The translations under genes were made by a program, and so were the position numbers. 64,000 nucleotides of DNA from Cytophagales bacterium (GTDB taxonomy: Bacteria; Bacteroidota; Bacteroidia; Cytophagales; Spirosomataceae), in the NCBI GenBank assembly GCA_013298025.1, contig JAAFJE010000001.1:248001-312000 (forward strand), given 5' to 3'. Below the pieces are notes generated by a model. The model saw nothing but the letters and a program-made list of their open reading frames with translations, ran no database searches and was not told where the DNA came from. Positions 53,079 to 63,208 of this stretch are shown in pieces; position 1 is the first letter of the stretch, and every line of letters begins with the position of its first letter.

Positions 53079-53534
53079 GTTATAGTGTTTTTTGATTAAA
53101 AATTAGATGTAAGTAATAAGGAAAAAACCTCATTTCACCAGTAGGAAAAATAACATTAAAATTTTAGGGTAAAGGTGGGCAAAGAATTAAAAATAAGATA
53201 TTTATTACAAAAATACAAATTTTATGCCATTTTTGTTAAAAACTAAAAAAAGTCCTAAATACATCTATTCTTTTACAAAAAATAAAATTATACCTAGCTG
53301 AATATTAAGCCTTTGTAAACAAAATTAAAATACCCTTGTATTTTTCTCGAAAATCATATTTAAAATATACAATTTATTCTAAGCAAATGTATAGATAATT
53401 CTAAGCATTATTTCAGTAAAGCGTAAGAATCATTTTTCAAATATATTTCCTAACTTGGCATCACACTTACCAATACAAGGCTGAGTCATTTTTCCATTGA
53501 CCAAATACCATTTTATAAATAAATTCATTGTTAT
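53079..53534. other. AT-rich intergenic region between rlpA and glgE
   Basis: About 455 bases, divergent arrangement, so it must hold both promoters. I see no coding sequence or strong hairpin. Confidence 0.5.
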
Positions 53535-55511
53535 ATGACTATTCAAAAACAACTCACAAAAAAGCCCACCGTAGGACAACAGCGTGTAATTATCGCACAA
53601 GTAAGCCCTGAAATAGACGCAGGCCGATTTGCCGTAAAAGCCATTGTTGGCGATAAAATTGGGGTAGAAGCAGATGTTTTCCTTGATGGACACGACGTAC
53701 TGGCCGCCGAAGTACTTTATAAAAAAGCTTCCGACGACCAATGGCAGACTGTTCCGATGCGTTTTGTCAATAACGACCGCTACGAAGCTGCATTTATTGC
53801 CTCACAAGTAGGTCTGTATGAGTATAGCATTCGGGCTTGGGTGGACCACGCCGCCACTTGGGAACACGAAATAGCGATGAAAATCAAAGATGGGCAACAC
53901 GTAGCCGTTGAGCTACTGGTAGGTGCTAATCTTTTAGAAAAAAAACAAGCCCTCGCCAATGAAGCCGACCGCCACGCCATAAGTGAGGTGATAGCCATAT
54001 TCCGTAATCCGAGCCAATACGCCCTCGCTGTTGAATTGGCACAGGGGCATCAAGTGCAAGAATGGATTCATCAGTACCCTACACGGGATTTTGCCAGCAC
54101 TTACCAAACCCTCAAACTATGGGTAGATAGAGAAAAAGCGGCGTTTTCGGCTTGGTATTCGATGTTTCCTCGCTCGGCATCCTCGCAAAAAGGCACGCAT
54201 GGCACGTTCAAAGACGTAGCCACCAATGTACTGCCTCGCCTCAAATCGTTAGGCTTCGATGTGTTGTACATCCCTCCTATTCATCCGATTGGCCACCAAT
54301 TTAGAAAAGGCAAAAACAATAGCACGACTTGCCAAGAAGGCGAGCCAGGTGTACCTTATGGCATTGGTTCTGAGTTGGGCGGCCATACGGCGATTCATCC
54401 AGCATTGGGTACACTCGACGACTTAAAACAACTAATAGAAAGCTGTAAAGCCTATGATATTGAGCTTGCCATGGACTTGGCCATTCAATGCTCGCCCGAC
54501 CACCCTTGGGCCAAAGAGCATCCAGCATGGTTTAAGGTGCGTCCCGATGGCACTATTCAATATGCTGAAAATCCACCCAAAAAATACCAAGATATTTATC
54601 CTATCAATTTTGAATCAGACGATTGGGAAGCACTTTGGGAAGAACTCAAAGACGTAATTATGACTTGGGCTTCTTGGGGCATTCGCATCATTCGGGTTGA
54701 TAACCCTCATACCAAATCCTTTAATTTTTGGGAATGGGTTATTGCCGAAGTGCAGGCGGTGTATCCTGATATGATTTTTTTGGCAGAAGCTTTTACCAAA
54801 CCTAAAGTAATGGCACAATTGGCCAAATTGGGCTATACACAATCTTATACCTATTATACTTGGCGTAACAGCAAAGCCGAGTTGATAGGCTATATGCAGG
54901 AGCTTACCCAAACCGAACAACGCCATTTCATGCGTCCTAATTTCTGGCCCAATACCCACGATATTTTGCCTTGGTGCTTGCAAGGCGGCCTCGAACCCGT
55001 TTTCCTTACACGCTATTTTATGGCGGCAACACTTTCGGGCAATTATGGCATTTTTGGGCCTGTGTTTGAAAGCATGAACCATGAGGCAAATCCGGGCAAA
55101 GAAGAATACCGCAATTCAGAAAAATACGAAATCAAACATTGGGATTGGTCTTTTGAAAATAAACTTACCCATATTATTCGTATGACCAACAAAGCTCGTA
55201 TGGAAAATTCGGCCTTACAGCGTACCAATAATATTACGTTTTGCGATATTCCCAACGACCAAGTGCTGGTATATCTCAAAACGCACGCCAACGGCAACCG
55301 TATCCTTTGCGTAGTAAACCTCGACCCTTATCACCGACAAGGCGGCGTGTTGCGTGTGCCTTTGCACCTGATTCACAAGCACCAACACGAAGCGTATATC
55401 GTACACGATTTGTTGACGGGAGCTAAATATACTTGGCATGGCGAACACAATTTTGTGGACTTAGACCCACACATTATGCCCATGCACTTATTCCGAATAG
55501 AGGATATGTAA
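53535..55511 (+). CDS. glgE: Alpha-1,4-glucan:maltose-1-phosphate maltosyltransferase
   Basis: Adds maltosyl units from maltose-1-phosphate to alpha-glucan (GH13 subfamily 3). The 658-residue protein has the N-terminal GlgE domain (RVIIAQVSPEIDAGRFAVKAIVGDKIGV) and the GH13 barrel with FDVLYIPPIHPIGHQFRKGKN. IIRVDNPHTKSFNFWEWVI carries the nucleophile Asp in RVDNPHTK, MIFLAEAFTKP carries the acid/base Glu, and PNFWPNTHDILPW matches the third catalytic region. The C-terminal beta domain ends in HIMPMHLFRI. Usually paired with treS/pep2 or a branching enzyme; none of these lies beside it. Start ATG 53535. Confidence 0.95.
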   Translation: MTIQKQLTKKPTVGQQRVIIAQVSPEIDAGRFAVKAIVGDKIGVEADVFLDGHDVLAAEVLYKKASDDQWQTVPMRFVNNDRYEAAFIASQVGLYEYSIRAWVDHAATWEHEIAMKIKDGQHVAVELLVGANLLEKKQALANEADRHAISEVIAIFRNPSQYALAVELAQGHQVQEWIHQYPTRDFASTYQTLKLWVDREKAAFSAWYSMFPRSASSQKGTHGTFKDVATNVLPRLKSLGFDVLYIPPIHPIGHQFRKGKNNSTTCQEGEPGVPYGIGSELGGHTAIHPALGTLDDLKQLIESCKAYDIELAMDLAIQCSPDHPWAKEHPAWFKVRPDGTIQYAENPPKKYQDIYPINFESDDWEALWEELKDVIMTWASWGIRIIRVDNPHTKSFNFWEWVIAEVQAVYPDMIFLAEAFTKPKVMAQLAKLGYTQSYTYYTWRNSKAELIGYMQELTQTEQRHFMRPNFWPNTHDILPWCLQGGLEPVFLTRYFMAATLSGNYGIFGPVFESMNHEANPGKEEYRNSEKYEIKHWDWSFENKLTHIIRMTNKARMENSALQRTNNITFCDIPNDQVLVYLKTHANGNRILCVVNLDPYHRQGGVLRVPLHLIHKHQHEAYIVHDLLTGAKYTWHGEHNFVDLDPHIMPMHLFRIEDM

Positions 55512-55544
55512 GCATTGATTGTTGCGAAAAAATCTAAAATCATG

Positions 55545-55589
55545 CCTTGCTGCATTTGGGTAAAAGCTTTTTATCCAAATGCAGCAAGG
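55545..55589. terminator. Long hairpin after glgE
   Basis: A 15-base arm (55545-55559) pairs with 55575-55589; further pairs continue inward (G-U then TAAAA/TTTTA) to a 3-base loop. It lies between convergent glgE and the YHS gene, so it likely terminates both. Confidence 0.8.
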
Positions 55590-55750
55590 GACAATATTCG
55601 ATAACTATTGAAATAAATTTACTCGAACTTCATAAGGAAAAAGGCTTTTATTTTTTTACGACTGAATTTACTACATTTAATCAACATCTAATTGGCTTTA
55701 AAACCTGCTATAATCTCAGCGAAATATTATATTTGATTAAAGCGTTCGTA

Positions 55751-56206
55751 CTATTGTTTCGCTTCTTTCGACTTCAGGGCTGGCCAAAGCTCATTTGCTT
55801 TTTTGATTCTTCCCGGAATGTCTTTATTCCATAATTCCTTTACTTTCAAGCTATAGTTCAAATACAATTTGCCGTCCACAATCGTAAACGCATCGGGGTC
55901 TGTTGGTGATTTGTGGTTTTCGCTTAATCCATAAGCACAATATCCTCCAAATTGGGGTGCAAATTTTTCTGGATTAGCCTTAAATTCTTCCTTGTTTTCA
56001 TCTGAATAAAACAACCACTTTACGCCATTCCAGTCATAAGCAATCGTTTCTATACCCTTAACTGGCTTATTTTGCTTGAAATAAGCCACTGGGTCGTACC
56101 CACGAATAGCGATTCCATCTTTCTGGAAAACATCGGTTTCTTGTGCCAAAAGCGAAGGGCTAATCGCCCCCAACAATAAAAGCAATACAAATAATTTGGT
56201 CTTCAT
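55751..56206 (-). CDS. YHS domain protein, exported
   Basis: A 151-residue protein with a signal peptide (MKTKLFVLLLLLGAISPSLLAQ). The YHS-like domain reads IAIRGYDPVAYFKQNKPVKG, WLFYSDENKEEFKANPEKFAPQFGGYCAYGLSENHKSP, a motif set that often binds metal, such as copper. Many Bacteroidota carry this form as a lone secreted protein; exact ligand and role are unknown. A C-terminal basic stretch follows the domain. Confidence 0.9.
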   Translation of the reverse strand: MKTKLFVLLLLLGAISPSLLAQETDVFQKDGIAIRGYDPVAYFKQNKPVKGIETIAYDWNGVKWLFYSDENKEEFKANPEKFAPQFGGYCAYGLSENHKSPTDPDAFTIVDGKLYLNYSLKVKELWNKDIPGRIKKANELWPALKSKEAKQ

Positions 56207-56525
56207 AATTTTGTGATTTAAAATTTATGCCACAAACTTCGTCAATCGCAACCTGACTAAAAGTCGGCTAAATGACATAAACTTGTTTTCTTACAAAATT
56301 CTTGTATTTTGTTGGTTTGTAAATCTTTAGCTTTCAAGCAGTGACATAGGTCTTATGCACAGCACTAACTAAAATCAGGCATCTGCTATAAGAATCATGT
56401 ATTTTCCTATTTATATGAAAAAATGTTTATATATTTGTTTTTAACAAAATGAAAATATGTTCATATAACAACATAAAATACCAAAACAGCTTGTAGCATG
56501 ATGGTATTTTTTATCATTCTTGCGT
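56207..56525. other. AT-rich intergenic region before the DUF1275 gene
   Basis: About 320 bases between divergent genes. AT-rich, no coding sequence. It contains repeated short 'catata' phrases but no clear regulatory motif that I can name. Confidence 0.45.
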
Positions 56526-57164
56526 ATGTCGTATTTACCAGCATTAAAGTACATTAAAATAGCCTTGGGATTTGCCTTTATATCGGGCATCATGAATATT
56601 CTGGGAATCAAGCTTTTGGCGAGTGTTACGACCAACGTCACGGGGTGGTTGAGTCTTGCCATACAAGCATGGCAACAGCAAGAGCCTTCGCTTGCGTTTT
56701 TGGGCTATATCCTGACGTATCTTGCGGGTGCAACGTGGAGTTCGTATTGGTACAATTACAATGCAGTGGCATTTGATGTGAAGAAACAATTGGTGAGTCC
56801 TGTTACCAACTTGGTCATTATAGGGTACAGTCTATATACCGCCCAAGCATCGGTGTATTTATGGCTTTTTGCCATGAGCAATCACAATGCCTTTGCCTCT
56901 AACCATAGCCATCTCAAGGTAAAACCATCTCAAATCACAGGGCTGGTCATGGACATGGGGTTAGACTTATCACGCTTGCCTTTTCAAAAAATTTGTCAAA
57001 AAAATGAAGCCATTCAAAACCTGCTCATCAAAATTTTTATCATTATTGGTTTTGCCAGTGGCGGACTTTTAGCCGCTCATTTCAGTACTTGGCATCTTTT
57101 ATGGCTACCTTTTACTTTTTATATCATCTTAATTTATTTGATTATAAACAAAGCATGCTGCTGA
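56526..57164 (+). CDS. DUF1275 (YoaK-type) membrane protein
   Basis: A 212-residue polytopic inner-membrane protein. Family features: FAFISGIMNILGIKLLASVTTNVTGW near the N-terminus (the G-x-x-N...T-x-x-x-G pattern) and ITGLVMDMGLDLSRLPF later; about six helices overall, with the last pair being FIIIGFASGGLLAAHFS and LLWLPFTFYIILIYLII. Function of DUF1275 is unknown. The ATG at 56526 is chosen over an in-frame TTG six bases upstream. Confidence 0.85.
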   Translation: MSYLPALKYIKIALGFAFISGIMNILGIKLLASVTTNVTGWLSLAIQAWQQQEPSLAFLGYILTYLAGATWSSYWYNYNAVAFDVKKQLVSPVTNLVIIGYSLYTAQASVYLWLFAMSNHNAFASNHSHLKVKPSQITGLVMDMGLDLSRLPFQKICQKNEAIQNLLIKIFIIIGFASGGLLAAHFSTWHLLWLPFTFYIILIYLIINKACC

Positions 57165-57207
57165 ATTGTGGGTTCGTATTTTGAATAAGCTAATGTTAGC
57201 GATAAGT

Positions 57208-57263
57208 GATTTTCCTAAGTTTACTTGTAATGGTTATTCGCCAAAAGTAAGCTTAGGAAAATC
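57208..57263. terminator. Bidirectional hairpin between DUF1275 and the large membrane protein gene
   Basis: A 19-base arm at 57208-57226 (GATTTTCCTAAGTTTACTT) pairs with 57245-57263 with one G-U pair; a T-run follows on the + strand. Confidence 0.8.
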
Positions 57264-57287
57264 TGTTTTTTGGGGGGCAATTCAACC

Positions 57288-58862
57288 TTAATTATGTTCC
57301 ACACGAATCGTTTCGCCCGTGTTAAAGATTTGTTTTTCATTTTCTTGCACTACATACAAGCCTAATTTATATGCTCCTTCTTGCAAGGCTTCAGTCGGGA
57401 TTTCTCCTTCAAAATGCTCCTCTGGTTGGCTTTCTTCTTGCGATTTTTTTAAGGGAAAAATGTATAATTTTTTCTTTGACTTAGCCAATAAATAAATGCC
57501 ATCGTCGGGATGCAACGATGAGAAAGCAAACTTGGCTCGTCCCTTTACCACAATAGTTTTGTTGCGTACACGTGCCTCTTGCAAAGGTAAAGTAGGCTTG
57601 TTTTTCAGCGATTCGCCGAGCAATTTCCCCACCGATTGTTTAACTTCGGGGTCAACACCCGCCAAGGTTTCGTCTGATGAATTGGCAAGCAACCCCATTG
57701 CCGTATGTTTGTAGCGATGATTGAGCAAGCCCATATTGCCAAGCCAACTATGGCCATAAATAAACATACAGAAAGGCATAAAGCACCCCAAAATGACATT
57801 TCTATACTGCGGAGCAAAATTATTGATACTCCAACCATACAACGAAGCCACCAGCACGGCACTATAAATTTTGTACTTACTGCCCAGCAGGGTTGCCATG
57901 TCTTGATTGGCCGGATGACGAATCGTGAGGACGGCAATGCCTATAATAAAACCAATAACACATAAAATAAACACAGGCCAACGACGAGGAAAATCGAAGC
58001 TGAGGGTTTGCATATCGAATGGAATATTTTTGATGATACAAAACAGCGTCAACGCAGCCACAACACCACCTGCAAGTAGTACAAACATCAAACGGTTAGT
58101 CACGAAAGCATTAAGCGTTGTATCCACATAGCTCCCCATCAGTGCCAAAATGCCCTGTGTCAAGCTTAGGTCGCCAACGTTACCCTTCCAGGGGTTTTCG
58201 TAGCCCGTAAAGTATAGCCAACCAAGCATCGCCCCTAGCCAGAGGACTGCCAACAAGTGCATCCAACTTTTCTTGACCAGCAACATAAAGGCAATCACCA
58301 GCAAAGCCACAAAGCCATACACACTGGTACATATTGCCAACACAAGTGCTACCGAAAGTCGAATGAGTTGATTATTCCATAAAGCCAGAAATGCCCATAA
58401 ACTAAAAAACAACCCTCCATATACTTCTATCGAAGCCAGTGCATGAAAGGTATTATCATAGTGTGTCAAGGCAAATAAAAGCCAAGGAATAGGTAATAAG
58501 TACAAACGAGAAATAATGTTTTTCTTGAAAAAACGAGCATACAACCCTACAACCCCAATAAGTAGTACATTACCAACCCACATCAGGGCTTTGTACTGCA
58601 CAACTTTTTTTGAAAAACTGAATAAAAGGGTTAAAAGATGGGCAAAAATCAGGCGATTTTCATGATGTTGGCTCAAAATAAGCTGCCATTTGATAGACCA
58701 GCTATCGGCTTTATTGAACTGCGTAAGGAAGCCCTTGAGGGCAAAGTCGTCTTTATAGGGCGTATTTACTCCATATAATTCAATGGCCGTTACATAGACC
58801 AACAAAGGTAAGACGAGGGCAATAAGTAATAAAAATTTCCAGTATAAAGGTTTTTCTTTCAC
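57288..58862 (-). CDS. Polytopic membrane protein (524 residues), function unknown
   Basis: About ten to eleven hydrophobic helices, from LLLIALVLPLLVYVTAIELYG at the N-terminus to YRNVILGCFMPFCMFIYGHSW, followed by a soluble C-terminal ~130 residues (SSDETLAGVDPEVKQSVGKLL... and a final LGLYVVQENEKQIFNTGETIR). The loop WLLFALTHYDNTFHALASIEVYG resembles GT-C-type glycosyltransferase membrane proteins (glucosyltransferase or mannosyltransferase-like), but a DxD-type motif is not obvious, so I do not assign activity. A single gene. Confidence 0.75.
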   Translation of the reverse strand: MKEKPLYWKFLLLIALVLPLLVYVTAIELYGVNTPYKDDFALKGFLTQFNKADSWSIKWQLILSQHHENRLIFAHLLTLLFSFSKKVVQYKALMWVGNVLLIGVVGLYARFFKKNIISRLYLLPIPWLLFALTHYDNTFHALASIEVYGGLFFSLWAFLALWNNQLIRLSVALVLAICTSVYGFVALLVIAFMLLVKKSWMHLLAVLWLGAMLGWLYFTGYENPWKGNVGDLSLTQGILALMGSYVDTTLNAFVTNRLMFVLLAGGVVAALTLFCIIKNIPFDMQTLSFDFPRRWPVFILCVIGFIIGIAVLTIRHPANQDMATLLGSKYKIYSAVLVASLYGWSINNFAPQYRNVILGCFMPFCMFIYGHSWLGNMGLLNHRYKHTAMGLLANSSDETLAGVDPEVKQSVGKLLGESLKNKPTLPLQEARVRNKTIVVKGRAKFAFSSLHPDDGIYLLAKSKKKLYIFPLKKSQEESQPEEHFEGEIPTEALQEGAYKLGLYVVQENEKQIFNTGETIRVEHN

Positions 58863-59410
58863 GGCAAAATGAAGCGTACAAGCTGTTTAAAATGATACAA
58901 ATAACAACACCCTGCTTCGTACTGTACACACACGCATACAGCCAATGCAGTTGAATAGCATGGAAAGTGTGAAAATTTAAGAGGGAGAGAACATACGCAG
59001 GCAAAACACGCTGGCTCTACAGGTGCAACATTGTGGCAGAAATTTTATGGCTTGTAATCATAACAGCAATGATTACGCAGAGGCTTGTATTTTGAGTGGG
59101 TGTCTGCAAAAAGTACAAGAAGTGTTTTTCAAAAGTGGTTGTCTAAAAGGGTCGTATGAACAAGTTAGCAAGATATTTATTATGAGCCAATAGTTTATTT
59201 TATGTGTGGTGTCTATGATAACTTATAATTATGACCCAGTCAAAATTACTGAATTGAGTCAACAAATAAGCTATAGTACAAAAACTATATTTTTTGTAGT
59301 TTTTTGAGTAAATATCAAAGAAAAAAATAAGAAAACAAATGTTTTACCTCAAATAAATGCTAAGTGTTGGCTTTCGAGCTATAAATTCAGAAAATCGGGG
59401 AACAAATATC
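58863..59410. other. Intergenic region; possible 48-residue ORF at 59047-59193
   Basis: 548 bases without a supported gene. A small + strand frame (59047-59193, MACNHNSNDYAEACILSG...) encodes four Cys in 48 residues but shows no ribosome-binding support or known family. The rest is AT-rich, including an AT-only run before the methyltransferase stop. Confidence 0.35.
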
Positions 59411-60592
59411 TTAGGGTTTCGTTGCGAACAATAATCTTTCAAGATGATGATAAGTTATACCGAAGTACTTTTTGGTATGTTCGAGTTCTTGTAAAATAGC
59501 CGCTTGGCGTTGGGTATTTTGGGGCTGTTTGATGCCTACGACAAGCACATTTTTGGGCGTATGGGCATCTGAGATAAATTCAAAAACTTTGGTTTTGTAG
59601 CCACAGTATTCCAACAACAAAGCCCTGATGCCATCTGTAACCATTTCGGCTTGCCTTTCTAGGAAAATACCGTATTTTGTAAGAAAATGGAGTTCGTTTT
59701 GAGCTTTGTTTTTTTCTATTTCTCTCCGAATTTGTTTATGACAACACGGTGCTACGACAATCAGCGATGCCCCCGATTGTATGCCTTTATAAATGGCATC
59801 GTCGGTGGCAGTGTCGCAGGCATGAAGGGCAATGAGCAAGTCTATATCTTGGGCTTCGTAGTCTAAAATAGTACCTTGGCTAAAATGCAGTTGTTCAAAT
59901 TGGGCTTTTTGGGCAATACTATTGCACAAATTCACCATATCTTGTCGGTATTCGATGCCTTGTACCTCCACAGTTATGCCGAGGGTGTTTTGTAAATAAT
60001 CATATAAAGCAAAGGTCAAGTAGCCCTTTCCCGAACCCATATCGACTACCTTTTTGATGGCTTCGGTTGGTGTATCTTTCAGCAAACTGCTGATAATTTC
60101 TACGTAATGATTGATTTGCTTGTATTTATCTTGGGCATTTTTATACACATTGCCTTGTTCGTCGGTAATTTTCAATTCATACAGAAAAGAAGTTTCAGCT
60201 TGGATAAGGCGTTGTTTTGCTTTGTCGTGCGTCACCGCAGGTGCTTGTGTGATGGTTGCTTTCTTTTGTCGTAAAACTACTTTTTGCTCGTTCAGTACTT
60301 CCAATTGCCAATCGGCTTGCGTAGTCATGAGCGTAGCTACTTTAAAACCATCGTTGAGCCATTGTTTGATGAGCAACAAACCTTCTGGCAAATCGAAATT
60401 TTTTACCACATCTTTGGTTTGATAGCGATACGTAAAAGCCATCTTTTCCACGTTTTTGATGCGTACTTTTCTGATATAAATATTTTTAAGGTTGGGTTCT
60501 GTTCCTTTGAAATTTCCTAACGAAAGTTTCACAAAAGTTTGGGCTTGAAAAGACGCTTGAATATATTGTTCAAACTGTTGGATTGGCTGCAT
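59411..60592 (-). CDS. SAM-dependent methyltransferase, Methyltransf_32 (GSTCD/METTL25-like)
   Basis: A 393-residue class I methyltransferase. The N-terminal ~150 residues form a family-specific domain (LGNFKGTEPNLKNIYIRKVR). The Rossmann core has motif I VVDMGSGKGYLTFALYDYL (~184-202), VQGIEYRQDMVNLCNSIA, then the signature LLIALHACDTATDDAIYKG and VVAPCCHKQIRREI, where HACDTATDDAI and APCC mark the Methyltransf_32 group. Substrate in bacteria is unknown; RNA or protein is possible. A single gene. Confidence 0.87.
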   Translation of the reverse strand: MQPIQQFEQYIQASFQAQTFVKLSLGNFKGTEPNLKNIYIRKVRIKNVEKMAFTYRYQTKDVVKNFDLPEGLLLIKQWLNDGFKVATLMTTQADWQLEVLNEQKVVLRQKKATITQAPAVTHDKAKQRLIQAETSFLYELKITDEQGNVYKNAQDKYKQINHYVEIISSLLKDTPTEAIKKVVDMGSGKGYLTFALYDYLQNTLGITVEVQGIEYRQDMVNLCNSIAQKAQFEQLHFSQGTILDYEAQDIDLLIALHACDTATDDAIYKGIQSGASLIVVAPCCHKQIRREIEKNKAQNELHFLTKYGIFLERQAEMVTDGIRALLLEYCGYKTKVFEFISDAHTPKNVLVVGIKQPQNTQRQAAILQELEHTKKYFGITYHHLERLLFATKP

Positions 60593-60697
60593 AGCTTCAC
60601 ACTTCTAAACGTAACAAAATGCAAAGATAGCGATTTTTCGTTGTGAACCAGCCAAGCCCCTCGACTCGCCGATGCACAACGAAAAATCTACCTAGCC

Positions 60698-61615
60698 TTA
60701 GTTAAGCCACGCATTGGCTTGCAACCAAGCTTTGAGGCGTTCAAACCAACGGTCTTGCGTCGTTTTATTGTTGAGACCAAAGCCATGTCCGCCGTTTTGA
60801 TACACGTGCAACTCGGCTTTTACTCCATTTTGTACACAAGCTTCGTAATAGCTCAACGAATTTTTCACAGGCACTGCTTTATCGTCGCTGGCATGCACCA
60901 AAAAACTTGGAGGTGTAAGTGAAGTGACTTGCGTTTCGTTTGAATAGCGTTTCACTTGGTCGTCGCTGGCATTTGCCCCAATAAGATTACTTTTCGACCC
61001 GCTATGGGTAAAATCTTTCATGGTGATAACGGGATAAATCAAAATCGCAAAATCTGGACGCACATTGCTGTTGTCGGCCAACTCGCCTACTTGTTGGTCG
61101 AAATGCGTAGCCGTAGTAGCCGCCAAATGCCCCCCAGCCGAAAAGCCCATGATGCCAATTTTATCGGGCTTTATGCCAAAAGCACTGGCATTTTTACGCA
61201 CCAAACGAAAAGCCTGTTGGGCATCTTGCAAAGGAGCGATACTTCTATCGGTCTGAAATTTGTCGTCGGGCAAGCGGTATTTCAATACAAATGCCGTAAT
61301 ACCCAATTTGTTAAATTCTTTAGCCACATCAGAGCCTTCGTGCGATGCTGCCAAAATCCGATAGCCTCCGCCCGGACAAATAATTACTGCCGTACCATTG
61401 GCCAAATTGCTTGGTGCAGGATACACCGTAAGCGTAGGCACACTCACCTCCGACAACCGCAACACGCCGTTGTTATCAACCGCCGATTTTTCGGTATTAG
61501 GCGGATTGGTCGAATTAGGAATTTTACCTTCGTACAAAGGCATTTCCTTGATTTGTGCATGAATCATGGTTGATAAAAAAGACAGACCAAAAGCTAATGA
61601 AATCTTTTTAAACAT
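60698..61615 (-). CDS. Exported alpha/beta-hydrolase (esterase, BD-FAE/AXE-type)
   Basis: A 305-residue carbohydrate-esterase-like hydrolase. It has a signal peptide (MFKKISLAFGLSFLSTMIHAQ), the oxyanion-hole segment AVIICPGGGYRILAASHEG, the nucleophile elbow GIMGFSAGGHLAATTA (Ser of GFSAGG), Asp in SFLVHASDDKAVPVKNS, and His in VYQNGGHGFGLNN. Members deacetylate xylan or other glycans, which fits the GH28/GH39 genes elsewhere in the window. The ATG at 61615 starts the signal; an upstream in-frame ATG at 61705 would bury it. Confidence 0.88.
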   Translation of the reverse strand: MFKKISLAFGLSFLSTMIHAQIKEMPLYEGKIPNSTNPPNTEKSAVDNNGVLRLSEVSVPTLTVYPAPSNLANGTAVIICPGGGYRILAASHEGSDVAKEFNKLGITAFVLKYRLPDDKFQTDRSIAPLQDAQQAFRLVRKNASAFGIKPDKIGIMGFSAGGHLAATTATHFDQQVGELADNSNVRPDFAILIYPVITMKDFTHSGSKSNLIGANASDDQVKRYSNETQVTSLTPPSFLVHASDDKAVPVKNSLSYYEACVQNGVKAELHVYQNGGHGFGLNNKTTQDRWFERLKAWLQANAWLN

Positions 61616-61816
61616 GGAGGTCACAGTTTTTTTAGGTTTATAAAATATTTCAAACAAACATACATAAAATTCATGAATCAAGTGTCTGGTATCGTTGCAA
61701 GACAAGCTTCTTTCCTGCTAGGTTTCCGCCACTATGCTATCTTGCACGTCTATATTATTTGTTTCCTTGTATTTTTTATAGTCAAAATTTTGTAATTCGC
61801 TCAAATTCTATTTTTT

Positions 61817-63208
61817 TTGAATAAAATAATTCATAAAACCTTCCCCACCTTGGAACTATCGGAAAAGCAAATAGAAGCACTAGCACCCGATGCTTCTTCG
61901 TTAAAAGCAGGCAAATCGCTTTCAAAACCACAACAATGGTTGCTAAAACAGCACAACCATCGGGCTATTTGGGGCGAAATCAAGGGCAATGGTAGTAAGC
62001 CCTACCGCACGCAAGTTGATTTACAACAATTGGCTTTCAAATGCTCATGTCCTTCTTTCAAATTTCCTTGCAAACACGGTTTAGGCTTGCTACTGGCTTT
62101 TGCTTCGCAAGCTACTGCTTTTGAAGCTGATGCAAGCGAACCCGATTGGGTAAAAGAATGGCTCGACAAGCGTCAAGCCAAAGCCGAAAAAGAAGAAAAA
62201 AAAGCGGAACAAACACCCGAAAGCACCGAAGCCAACGAGGCAAAAGCCCAAAAAGCCAAGGAAAAACGCCAGCAACAACGCCTCAGCCAAGTAGAAACAG
62301 GCATAGACGAGCTACGCTTGTGGCTCAAAGATTTGGTACGAGTAGGGCTGCTCGATTTGCCCAACAAAAATACCCGTTTTTTCGACCAAGTAATTGCCCG
62401 CATGGTCGATGCTAAAGCCACAGGATTGGCCGCCAAAATACGTGCCTTGCGTGAATTGAACTATACCAACGATGCTTGGCAAACACAGGCATTGGGCATT
62501 ATTGCCGAAACGTTTCTGTTGCTAGAAGCGTACCGCAATCTCGATAAGCAAAACCCTGTTTTTCAACAAAATATCAAAAATCTGATTGGTTGGAGTCAAT
62601 CGTCGAAAGATTTATTACAAGACGAGCAGGCCGAAACCATACAAGATACATGGGTTGCCCTAGGGCACGAAGAAGTAGAAACCGAGGGTATTCTTACACA
62701 TCGCACGTGGCTTTGGGGCTTGCAGAGCAATCGCACGGCATTGGTTTTGCATTTTGTTACGCCTTATGCCCCACCGCCAGCGTTGATTCCGATAGGTCAT
62801 ATTTTTAGGGCTATATTGGCATTTTTCCCAGCCGTTGTTCCACAGCGAGCCATCATCAAGCAAAGCTTGGAAAATGTAAAAACAATCCCACAATTGCCCC
62901 AAAGTTGCTCGTCTTGGGAAGAAGCCCTCCAATACCAAAGTAAGGCTACGGCACTATTGCCCTTGGTCAGCGATTTGCCCGTTGTTGTTCAACAAGTGCG
63001 GCTCATGACGCATGAGCAACAACTGTATTTATGCGACCACACGTGGCGGTACTTACGCCTGAGTGCCAGCGTAGTCCCTAAAACCTTGCATAAGATGTTT
63101 GCCCATGCAGGCAATAATCCAGTGCTATTGGCAGGAATCTTGCGACAAGACGGCTTCTTGCCTTTAGGTTATTTTGAATCGAATCGCTATATTTTTCTTG
63201 CCTCATGA
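61817..63208 (+). CDS. SWIM zinc-finger protein
   Basis: A 463-residue protein with the SWIM motif C76-x-C78...C85-x-H87 (FKCSCPSFKFPCKHGLGLLLAF). The following ~60 residues are a charged Lys/Glu/Ala-rich segment, likely helical or coiled. The rest is helical without a recognised domain. The start is a TTG at 61817; no in-frame ATG gives the N-terminal domain. SWIM fingers bind nucleic acid or protein. It overlaps the DUF5691 gene by four bases. Such SWIM-DUF5691 pairs occur with MoxR and VWA genes, possibly beyond the right edge. Confidence 0.85.
   Translation: MNKIIHKTFPTLELSEKQIEALAPDASSLKAGKSLSKPQQWLLKQHNHRAIWGEIKGNGSKPYRTQVDLQQLAFKCSCPSFKFPCKHGLGLLLAFASQATAFEADASEPDWVKEWLDKRQAKAEKEEKKAEQTPESTEANEAKAQKAKEKRQQQRLSQVETGIDELRLWLKDLVRVGLLDLPNKNTRFFDQVIARMVDAKATGLAAKIRALRELNYTNDAWQTQALGIIAETFLLLEAYRNLDKQNPVFQQNIKNLIGWSQSSKDLLQDEQAETIQDTWVALGHEEVETEGILTHRTWLWGLQSNRTALVLHFVTPYAPPPALIPIGHIFRAILAFFPAVVPQRAIIKQSLENVKTIPQLPQSCSSWEEALQYQSKATALLPLVSDLPVVVQQVRLMTHEQQLYLCDHTWRYLRLSASVVPKTLHKMFAHAGNNPVLLAGILRQDGFLPLGYFESNRYIFLAS

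Noticed and set aside
55547-55834. 95-codon + strand frame after glgE
   Set aside because: It starts inside the terminator hairpin and overlaps the end of the YHS gene on the other strand.
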